Shown here in pieces: positions 26,869-33,186 of a DNA stretch of 42,022 nucleotides. The notes beneath the pieces are model-generated. The model was given only the letters and a program-made list of their open reading frames with translations. It was not told the origin of the DNA and ran no database searches. This stretch comes from Oscillospiraceae bacterium. Its GTDB lineage: Bacteria; Bacillota; Clostridia; Oscillospirales; Acutalibacteraceae. Location: positions 1-42,022 of the forward strand of contig CAJTCS010000015.1 in assembly GCA_910574995.1 (NCBI GenBank), read 5' to 3'. The translations under genes and the position numbers were made by a program. The stretch's first letter is position 1; each line of letters opens with the position of its first letter.

Positions 26869-27083
26869 AAAAGCAAACTTGGTATATAAAGAGGTTCGCC
26901 GATAATTTGTCTGACCTGCTTCAAGAAGATGGCGGAAGGATAAGAGAATTGCCTGTAAAAATTAGAAAATGCCTGGGCCACTCCCAGGTAAGCAGCAAGG
27001 CAAACATCTATGCCCACGTCATGGAAGAAGCGGACCAATGCAATGCCGATATCCTAGCTGATGTGTTCCTCAAGAAAGCATAA
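26865..27083 (+). pseudogene. Tyrosine recombinase (phage/ICE integrase) C-terminal remnant
   Basis: A 72-codon frame starts by ATGA overlap with the gene before. From about residue 33 it matches integrase C-termini: CLGHSQVSSKANIYAHVMEE, containing the GHS box and the nucleophilic Tyr in IYAHV. The first 30 residues look unrelated. The rest of the catalytic domain (both Arg residues) is missing, so it cannot be active. It marks an old integration or deletion joint between the glycan locus and the defence DNA to the right. Confidence 0.72.
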
Positions 27084-27150
27084 GAAAAAAGGGAGTTGAC
27101 AAAAAGTTGGAAAGCAAGGGGTAGCTTACGCCTTTTTTGTATAAAAATAG

Positions 27151-27184
27151 AAAACCTAGGAAACCATTTGTTTCCTAGGTTTTT
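27151..27184. terminator. Bidirectional intrinsic terminator
   Basis: A perfect 14-bp inverted repeat, AAAACCTAGGAAAC and GTTTCCTAGGTTTT, with a 5-base loop and T-rich flanks on both sides. It lies between the integrase remnant on the + strand and the end of the Shedu gene on the - strand, and can serve both. In the rest of the 233-bp gap (27084-27316) I see a GGGG/CCCC repeat near 27227 but no gene. Confidence 0.75.
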
Positions 27185-27316
27185 CATGGCAAAGGTGGCT
27201 CGATTTGATACAAATACACACCTTTTTGCATAGGGGGTCAATTCCCCAAAGGGGGTGTGCAAAACCTATCGCGATGTGGAGAGCATAGTTGGTATATGAG
27301 GCTTTACTTTTGCCGT

Positions 27317-28342
27317 TTATGCTTGTTCCAATAACAATAATTGATTTTCAATTCGATGTAATAATTCGTCAAATCCAACAATTCTCACCGAACGAAGTTC
27401 ATTTCGATAAGAGTCAAAGGCTTTGCGTTCTTGTGGATCGAGCGCCCCGACATTTCCGATGAGTAGAATACACTCGATGTTATTTGCTTCAAATCGTTCG
27501 CCTGACAGCAGAAGGTTGGCATATGATTGATATAATGTTTGCCTTTGTAAAAGTAGCTGATTTATGCCACCACTCAGTTCATCGCTTAGAGAATACGTTT
27601 GCCGGTAGTTTCTACCCAACAAGGGTTTCACGGGACTTTTAATCTCAATGATTGCTATGTTATCGGTAATATCATTTTTGTAAATTAAATCTGTATATTG
27701 CCCTCCTTGATTATCCAGTCCTTTTCCTCCTACATACCGTCGATTTTCAAAAAACATAACTGGCGCATGAAATAATTGGGCCAATATCCACGCATTCTTT
27801 GCGAAGAATTGCTGCCAAAAAGCAGTTTCCCCATCATTATCCATGTTAGCGGCCATTTCTTCTTTAACTCTGCGTAAATTCTCAATATTTAAAGCTACAT
27901 TCAACGCATTAAGATCAATTTGTGCCATTGCTTCATATAAATCCTCTTTGCTCTCAAGGAGATGGCGGATACGCTCAATGCGCTCGTCTTTTTCTATATA
28001 GGTTACTTCCTCATAAGGATTTGTCATTTTCCCGCTTAAAAGCCGATAGTAATCAAAGAGACCTTTACCCAAGGCATATGTTTCTTCAGTATCAAAAGCG
28101 ATTTCAACCATTTCATTGGATTTGATACTCCTTCTGCTAAACTTCTCAGGCTCACTAAATGAAGGTCCATCTTTTACAGTCTTTTTGATGATTAGAGTCC
28201 CTTTCAAATTCTTTTTCAAATTTCCGTGATTATCAACCTGCTTTACTGCAAATGTAGTTTCTGTCCGTTCTGTTTGGCTTAGCTTAATTGGAGTCACTAT
28301 GGATGTTTTATAGCTTTCAGGTGTAACTGTCACTTCACTCAT
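27317..28342 (-). CDS. Shedu-type antiphage nuclease (DUF4263)
   Basis: 341 aa. The C-terminal half carries the DUF4263 PD-(D/E)XK nuclease pattern: FFENRRYVGGKGLDNQGG, then TDLIY, then IAIIEIKSPVKPLLG with the Glu-x-Lys pair, followed by LSDELSGGINQLLLQR. The N-terminal 150 residues form a separate, probably regulatory region. Shedu is a single-gene antiphage defence. It is alone on the - strand between mobile debris, as defence genes often are. The start at 28342 has no strong ribosome binding site. The end at LLHRIENQLLLLEQA fits the family. Confidence 0.88.
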   Translation of the reverse strand: MSEVTVTPESYKTSIVTPIKLSQTERTETTFAVKQVDNHGNLKKNLKGTLIIKKTVKDGPSFSEPEKFSRRSIKSNEMVEIAFDTEETYALGKGLFDYYRLLSGKMTNPYEEVTYIEKDERIERIRHLLESKEDLYEAMAQIDLNALNVALNIENLRRVKEEMAANMDNDGETAFWQQFFAKNAWILAQLFHAPVMFFENRRYVGGKGLDNQGGQYTDLIYKNDITDNIAIIEIKSPVKPLLGRNYRQTYSLSDELSGGINQLLLQRQTLYQSYANLLLSGERFEANNIECILLIGNVGALDPQERKAFDSYRNELRSVRIVGFDELLHRIENQLLLLEQA

Positions 28343-28367
28343 ATGTGAACAGTGTCATACAAAGGAT

Positions 28368-28766
28368 TTGTTTTTCCCCATTTATCCTGTGTATTACTCA
28401 ACTGAAAAATATAACGCCACAATTTTTGCACGAAATACTGCTGTAGTGAAAGCAAGTTTGTACTTTCCAAAACCGATACAGGATATGATTATGTCAGGAG
28501 CCCCAACATCGCTATGGGAAAGAGAACGCATTACTTTAATTAAAAAGATGTGTCATGAACATGACCAGGAGTGGAGAATGATTTTTTCAGGCCCATCTGG
28601 TGGACGTCCTTATATTTGCTGGCGTCCAAGCAGTGTGACATTAGGTATAAAAATGTCACAGGTGAAGAAGAATTTAGTCTTTACATTGGCGAAGGTTGCT
28701 GGGATTCCGCACATCTATGAATGCTATACAGAAAACGGTGAATTAAAAAGGAAAATGCTTGAATGA
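28368..28766 (+). pseudogene. DUF2971 protein, 5'-truncated remnant
   Basis: The frame encodes 132 residues that look like the C-terminal half of DUF2971: MCHEHDQEWRMIFSGP and RPYICWRPSSVTLGIKMS. DUF2971 proteins are usually about twice this length. No convincing start or ribosome binding site exists: the frame begins at a TTG 25 bp from the divergent Shedu start, and an in-frame stop lies at 28311. The 5' half was probably lost at the Shedu junction. It overlaps the next gene by ATGA, so the two once formed an operon. Function is unknown, though the family is common near defence genes. Confidence 0.6.
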
Positions 28767-29632
28767 GAGTATTGGCAGTTGAGTTGCGGCAGATGTTCCA
28801 GAAAAGCCCAAAAGGGATTCTGGCTGTTTTAGTGTTGGACATATTGGAAATTGCATTTTTATCGTCAAATCCGCTTGTAATCGGGTTGTGCATTGATAGT
28901 TTCTTTGAACAAGACCATTTGTGGCTTTGTGTGCTGATAATTTTGCAGGTGGCATTCATTTTAGTTCGTGTTACAAATAAGGTCCTTGATACTCGCGTCT
29001 ATGAGAAAATCATAGAGGACAAAAGCAATACATACTACGAAAAGGCTCTGCGCACAAATACCAGCAACTCGAAAATCACTTCCAGACTTGATTTAGTTAT
29101 ACAAGTATCAAGTTTTTTTGATGGCTGCTTAGTCCAACTAATTGACATAGCTGTCGGAACTCTGTTCTCGTTAGGGTATTTGTTCTGCATGACCGAATGG
29201 CCATTATCCTTGACTGTGCTTTTAACATCTATTTTAGTGCTTGTTTGCACCCAGCGATTTCGTCGGCAAATTATCAGAAATAATAAGCAGTTACAAGATA
29301 TGGACGAGGAAAAGGCAGACGTTATTTCAAGTAGGAAAAAAGTGCGTTATAGGATGTTTGCAAAAAGAAATCGGAATTTGCAAGTGCTACACTCCGATTT
29401 AGAGGCTAAATCATACCTCATAATTGATGTAATGCAAGCTGGCCTTCTGATTTTTGCAATCATGTATTTGTTTTATGTTGGAAGTTACAGTAGTGGACAG
29501 GTATTTTCAATTGTTACTTATGTTATTATGCTCAATGAAAACATTTGTGCATTCAATGAAATTATAATAGAAATTGCGGGTTTAATAGATTCTGTTATCC
29601 GACTAAATCCCGAAACTGATGGGCAGTCATGA
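28763..29632 (+). CDS. ABC-transporter six-transmembrane-type membrane protein
   Basis: 289 aa with about six predicted membrane helices (for example GILAVLVLDILEIAFL, LCVLIILQVAFILV, LIDIAVGTLFSLGYLF, LTVLLTSILVLVCT, MQAGLLIFAIMYLFYV). Layout resembles the stand-alone ABC_membrane_3 family. There is no ATPase domain and no ATPase gene beside it. It overlaps the DUF2971 remnant by ATGA, and a hairpin follows at 29639. Transport substrate and partner are not visible. The gene looks intact, although its upstream partner is truncated. Confidence 0.65.
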   Translation: MRVLAVELRQMFQKSPKGILAVLVLDILEIAFLSSNPLVIGLCIDSFFEQDHLWLCVLIILQVAFILVRVTNKVLDTRVYEKIIEDKSNTYYEKALRTNTSNSKITSRLDLVIQVSSFFDGCLVQLIDIAVGTLFSLGYLFCMTEWPLSLTVLLTSILVLVCTQRFRRQIIRNNKQLQDMDEEKADVISSRKKVRYRMFAKRNRNLQVLHSDLEAKSYLIIDVMQAGLLIFAIMYLFYVGSYSSGQVFSIVTYVIMLNENICAFNEIIIEIAGLIDSVIRLNPETDGQS

Positions 29633-29638
29633 TTTTAT

Positions 29639-29684
29639 GGCAAAAGGTCCCGCCAAGCGATATTGTTTAGCGGAACCTTTTGCC
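29639..29684 (+). terminator. Hairpin, probable terminator
   Basis: GGCAAAAGGTCCCGC and GCGGAACCTTTTGCC pair over 14 of 15 positions around a 16-base loop, directly after the membrane-protein gene and just past the end of the minus-strand recombinase remnant. There is no long U-run, so it may be a weak or bidirectional terminator. Confidence 0.5.
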
Positions 29685-29689
29685 GTAAA

Positions 29690-30502
29690 TTAACCATCAA
29701 GTGATACTCCGTTCTGGAAAGTAAACACCAGGCGCCCATCGTGGTAGGCCGTGGCTTTCTCAATCACCGCCAGCCAAAGGCCCTCGTCAAATTCGGTGAT
29801 GGCCTCGGTGTATTTGGAAAGTTCAAACATAAACCCGCCGATGGAATCCGCCTGGGCCAGCCGCTGGGCCTTTTCTTTCTGGAGTGCGTCCAGCTTGACC
29901 TTCGCCGCATCGTACCGGGCTACATAGCCATTATAGCGTTCGGTGTACTCCTCTTGGCTCTGGGCGCCTCGGGCGTTCTCTTGGATGCACCGCTGGGTCA
30001 GCTCAGTCACCACCGCGATCTCCCGGAGCAGTTCGTCCAGTTCCGCATCAAGGGCGGAGCAGTTGGTGAGGTGGTCCTGCATGACGCGGCAGTCCGCCAG
30101 CAAAGCCTCCTTGCCATCCAGCAGTTGATTGAACGCCGCCAAGAACCGGGCTTTGATGTCCTCCTCCCTCAGATGGGGCGTCTGGCATTTCCGCTCCCCG
30201 GCGAACTTCTCATTGCACTGCCAGACAACGCAGCGGTACTTGCTGTTGGAATGCCAGACCTTGGGACCGTAAAAGCTGTCGCAGTCGCCGCAGACGATGC
30301 GGGAGGCGAAAATGCTGCCGCCGCTGTAGCGGTGGCCCAGTCTCTTCCGCCGAGCGAACTCGGCCTGGACAACATCGAACTCATGGGGCTGGATAATGGG
30401 CTGGTGGCTTTTCTCGATATAATACTGTTGGACCTCGCCCTCGTTGACCTTCCGCTTTTTACTGAGGAAATCAACGGTATAGCATTTCCCGCAGAGACAC
30501 AT
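29690..30502 (-). pseudogene. Large serine recombinase, C-terminal fragment
   Basis: About 270 codons. They begin inside the recombinase domain (KCYTVDFLSKKRKVNEGEV), followed by the zinc beta-ribbon (IVCGDCDSFYGPKVW, YRCVVWQCNEKF, KCQTPHL), then a coiled coil and the C-terminal tail. The N-terminal resolvase catalytic domain with its serine is absent. It is fused at the DNA level to the start of a small mobile-element gene (30471-30569), apparently by an internal deletion. It would be inactive for recombination. It shows that a conjugative or mobilizable element once stood here. Confidence 0.8.
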
Positions 30503-30569
30503 TCCGGCACTGCACGATGCCGCCCTCCGGCGGTTCCTTGGAAACGCTGATGTTGAGATTGTGTTTCAT
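30471..30569 (-). pseudogene. Truncated small conjugative-element protein
   Basis: A 32-codon frame, starting MKHNLNISVSKEPPEGG and ending VSLREMLYR, with AAAGGA ten bases upstream. It resembles the N-terminus of a roughly 60 aa protein that I recall lying between a sigma-like gene and a serine recombinase in Clostridia elements. It stops exactly where the recombinase fragment sequence takes over in another frame. I read this as a deletion joint, not as a natural gene end. The family recollection is from memory and is the weak point. Confidence 0.45.
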
Positions 30570-30643
30570 GCTTGCTTGTCCTTTCCGAAAGGCGATTTGT
30601 TTTGTGCTGCCTTCCGGTGTACCCAGAAAGGAAGAGGGTTTTG

Positions 30644-31042
30644 TCAGGGTGCTGGACGGTAATTTTTCAAAAACTTTTTCTTGGCGGCTTCGATGGATTC
30701 GGCCACCGACTGGAATTTGGTGTTCTCCAACGCGGCGATCTCCCGCAGGGTTTTGCCATCCGCATACAGTCGCAGGCGGCGCTGCTGAGTCTCGGTGAGC
30801 TGGCTGAAAGCGGCTTTGATGCGTTCTGCCCGTTCTGCGGAATCGCCCTCGATGGGATATTCATCGCACTCGCCGTACTCAAGCCCCTCGTAGTCGATGG
30901 CATTAAGAGAATAGCAGTGGTAGCGGTTGCGCTCCTCCAGCGCGTGTTCGGCCTTGCGGCTGGCGGTAATCACGGCACCGATCTCATCGGAGACATCGAC
31001 TTCCGTAACCTCGCCGGTGGCAAACTTGTACTTGATTATCAT
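30644..31042 (-). CDS. Conjugative-element sigma-70-like / HTH protein
   Basis: 132 aa from ATG 31042 (MIIKYKFATGEVTEVDV). The central part has RYHCYSLNAIDYEGLEY. The C-terminus is a sigma region 4-like HTH (SQLTETQQRRLRLYADGKTL, REIAALENTKFQSVAESIE). Small sigma-like proteins of this type precede the recombinase genes of Tn1549-like elements in Clostridia. A longer frame to 31135 adds an unrelated leader and is not preferred. It looks intact but is stranded beside a broken recombinase. It may regulate the lost element. Confidence 0.75.
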   Translation of the reverse strand: MIIKYKFATGEVTEVDVSDEIGAVITASRKAEHALEERNRYHCYSLNAIDYEGLEYGECDEYPIEGDSAERAERIKAAFSQLTETQQRRLRLYADGKTLREIAALENTKFQSVAESIEAAKKKFLKNYRPAP

Positions 31043-31324
31043 GAAGAAACCCCCATTCTGGTTGGAATGGAGGTGCTCATGAACAGCGAAGAGGCAGTAA
31101 GGTACCAACCGCAGTTCAGATGGAGATAACTCCATTCCGAAGTGCAGCTCTCTTGCTCATCAGATCGCTGTGTCGATATTCAGTTAACTGCCACAGGGTG
31201 TGAGCCACCGTGATCAAATGGTGCGCCAAATAGCAGTGCGAAAGGGCAGTTTTGCGATTGCGACTAAAATTCTGCGAAAGCGAACACAAAATTGATGAAG
31301 CGGGTAGAAATCTTCGTAATTATG

Positions 31325-31333
31325 TGTTATACT
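31325..31333 (+). promoter_or_regulatory. Extended -10 promoter candidate for the defence operon
   Basis: TGTTATACT is an extended -10 (TGn-TATACT), overlapping a second TATAAT at 31333-31338. No good -35 is seen. It lies about 150 bp before the first gene of the defence operon, in a 345-bp gap (31136-31480) that has no gene. The gap also contains a GCCG...CGGC stem just downstream. Confidence 0.4.
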
Positions 31334-31438
31334 ATAATTTGAGCCGCAGGCGCGACGGCTTGTCCTCTCATAGAAGCTGCTGGTTTATCAACTTCCGCCA
31401 ATATTATATAAAATCAAGTCGGTAGGCACTGGCACCCT

Positions 31439-31467
31439 TTGGTATGCTTCGGTACTCTTGGGTACAG
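31439..31467 (+). repeat. Three imperfect ~10-bp tandem repeats before the first defence gene
   Basis: TTGGTATGC, TTCGGTACTC and TTGGGTACAG follow one another directly upstream of the ribosome binding site and ATG at 31481. They could be operator copies, for example for the XRE regulator of the operon, or chance GGTA-rich sequence. Confidence 0.3.
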
Positions 31468-31480
31468 AAAGGAATGCGGT

Positions 31481-32530
31481 ATGAATTTTCAAGAGTTTGT
31501 TAATTTGACGCGCCCTGTGATCGGCGGTAAAAGCAGTTCTCATAAGTTCGTCCGCACTCTGTTTGATGCGATACTTTCCGATGATGGCAGGGACATTTTG
31601 GATGATTACAGCGAAAACACTTATAAGGCTTACGCTAATGGCAGAACCCAAATCACGAATATAGCCAAGGCAATAAGCCCCCATATAGATCCGGTGGAGT
31701 TTGCTACATTCATTTACCAAGCTGGGGAGTCTGCTCAGCTTGAACTATGCGAGAGGTTTATCTCTTATTTGCCAAGCATCGATGCCCGAAATGTGGGAGA
31801 AGAACTTGCAGATTTATTTGCCGATATTATTCGAGAGGCGGCGGGGACAAAAAGAAAAAGCGCCCCAAAGGACGCTAAAACCGGTACAAATGAGTCAGCC
31901 TATGATGCTTCTTTTGGTGCCTCGGTTAACCCATCAACGCTCTCTGCGGAAGATCTATCACGTTTAAAAGAGTTTCGAGAAGAAAGCCGGGATATTCTCA
32001 AGTATATAATCAAGAATGATCCTTCGGCGGGGCCAACTGAAATTACACTGTCTGATGAAATCAGCGGTCTTATTAAGAAATGGCAGTTCTCGGTAAGAGA
32101 GATTGAGAACAGCACATTCCGAAAGCTGGTTCTGGATATCCTGAACCAGCTGAGGGAGTACACTTATTACATTTCCGAGGTTTTCCTGCGGTATATTCCG
32201 GGGCGGGATATACTCTGGTTCCGTAATGAATCAAGGGAAGAAGGAAACCGCCTGAGAAATGAGCTTCAGCCGAAATCTTATGAGTTGCGCTGTGAGATTG
32301 CCCGACTTTATGAGATGCTGTATTCTATCCCAGAAGATACAGCACAGGACAAATCAGAAACTATCGAGGCGGAGGTCGTGGATGACGAAGAGCCATCAGG
32401 TGCCGCTGCGGAAGACAAGAAAATTACTGTTATTCAGCAGCAGACTAATGTCATCCAGAACGGAGAGAACAATTTTAATCTGACGAATAACGGCACGATG
32501 AATTTTGACCTTAAAGGCGGTGGAGTATGA
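31481..32530 (+). CDS. Protein A of a putative three-gene defence module; C-terminal Asn-rich beta motif
   Basis: 349 aa, not assigned to a named family. Residues 1 to about 115 form one alpha-helical domain (MNFQEFVNLTRPVIGG onward). A polar linker (about 120-165) leads to a second helical domain (about 165-290) with KYIIKNDPSAGPTEITLSDE and DILNQLREYTYYISEVFLRY. An acidic linker (EAEVVDDEEPSG) then leads to an Asn/Gln-rich end, TNVIQNGENNFNLTNNGTMN. The ATG at 31481 follows GAAAGGA; an upstream frame extension is rejected. It overlaps protein B by ATGA. The end motif recurs at the N-terminus of B. Confidence 0.7.
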   Translation: MNFQEFVNLTRPVIGGKSSSHKFVRTLFDAILSDDGRDILDDYSENTYKAYANGRTQITNIAKAISPHIDPVEFATFIYQAGESAQLELCERFISYLPSIDARNVGEELADLFADIIREAAGTKRKSAPKDAKTGTNESAYDASFGASVNPSTLSAEDLSRLKEFREESRDILKYIIKNDPSAGPTEITLSDEISGLIKKWQFSVREIENSTFRKLVLDILNQLREYTYYISEVFLRYIPGRDILWFRNESREEGNRLRNELQPKSYELRCEIARLYEMLYSIPEDTAQDKSETIEAEVVDDEEPSGAAAEDKKITVIQQQTNVIQNGENNFNLTNNGTMNFDLKGGGV

Positions 32531-33174
32531 GCAACGATCTTTCTGTAAAGAAAAGCACTCTTCCAGCTACTCCCTCCATGCAGCAAGCGGGGACAAATAA
32601 TTTTAATGTCACGAACCAGGAAGGCGGCATCGTTAATTTCAATATCACCTATCAGCAAGGGGGTCCCGCCAACAGTGCTGAGATGATGATGGTGATCCAG
32701 TCCTTTAGCACGGAATACTATCAGCTTATCGTTACCTGTGAAGAGGATGTTTTTTCCAATAACATGGTGACGATTCCGGCAAGCCGGGCGCTGACGAAAT
32801 ATAATGTCCCGGCAGAGATTTTTGAAAGATGCTCGACTCTGTCAGATGCGGGCATTAAGGAATTGAAGCGTATTCCCGCTATCATCTGCCGCGAGAATAC
32901 AGAGCTAAAGGGTGTAACAGACCCAACCCAATGGGCGATGTACGCTTACATAAAAAAGGTGCGTGTGGCAGGGAAAAATATACAGATCGTCTTTAACCCC
33001 ATCGCTCCTATTCAGCAGCAAAAACTGTGCGATAAGCGCAACGCAGTATTTTTTGATTTGAATATGGACTGTGCGATCACCGACCTCAATCACAGTGCCT
33101 GGTCGGTGCATAAGACAAATTTGTTTGAGGCTTTTGACGAGACAGGCATTCCAGGAATGCCGAGACCGATGTGA
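32527..33174 (+). CDS. Protein B of a putative three-gene defence module; N-terminal Asn-rich beta motif
   Basis: 215 aa, family not named. After a short polar leader, residues 22-42 read NNFNVTNQEGGIVNFNI, matching the C-terminal tail of protein A. The remainder is a mixed alpha/beta domain. It includes KELKRIPAIICRENTELKG, AMYAYIKKVRVAGKNIQIVF and PIQQQKLCDKRNAVFFDL, which resemble a small domain seen in various defence-associated proteins. It is translation-coupled to A by ATGA, and the AAA_13 gene starts 12 bp downstream behind GAGGAGG. No catalytic motif was identified. Confidence 0.7.
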   Translation: MSNDLSVKKSTLPATPSMQQAGTNNFNVTNQEGGIVNFNITYQQGGPANSAEMMMVIQSFSTEYYQLIVTCEEDVFSNNMVTIPASRALTKYNVPAEIFERCSTLSDAGIKELKRIPAIICRENTELKGVTDPTQWAMYAYIKKVRVAGKNIQIVFNPIAPIQQQKLCDKRNAVFFDLNMDCAITDLNHSAWSVHKTNLFEAFDETGIPGMPRPM

Positions 33175-33186
33175 GGAGGTGTCCTA

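Noticed and set aside
26865-27083. Functional integrase
   Set aside because: Only the C-terminal GHS/Tyr region is left; the catalytic Arg residues and DNA-binding domains are missing.
29741-30550. Long + strand open frame of about 269 codons
   Set aside because: It runs antisense to the serine-recombinase fragment, which has clear zinc-ribbon motifs. The + frame has no domain features and arises from high GC.
30572-31129. + strand open frame of about 185 codons
   Set aside because: Antisense shadow of the sigma-like gene (30644-31042, minus strand), with no recognisable motif.
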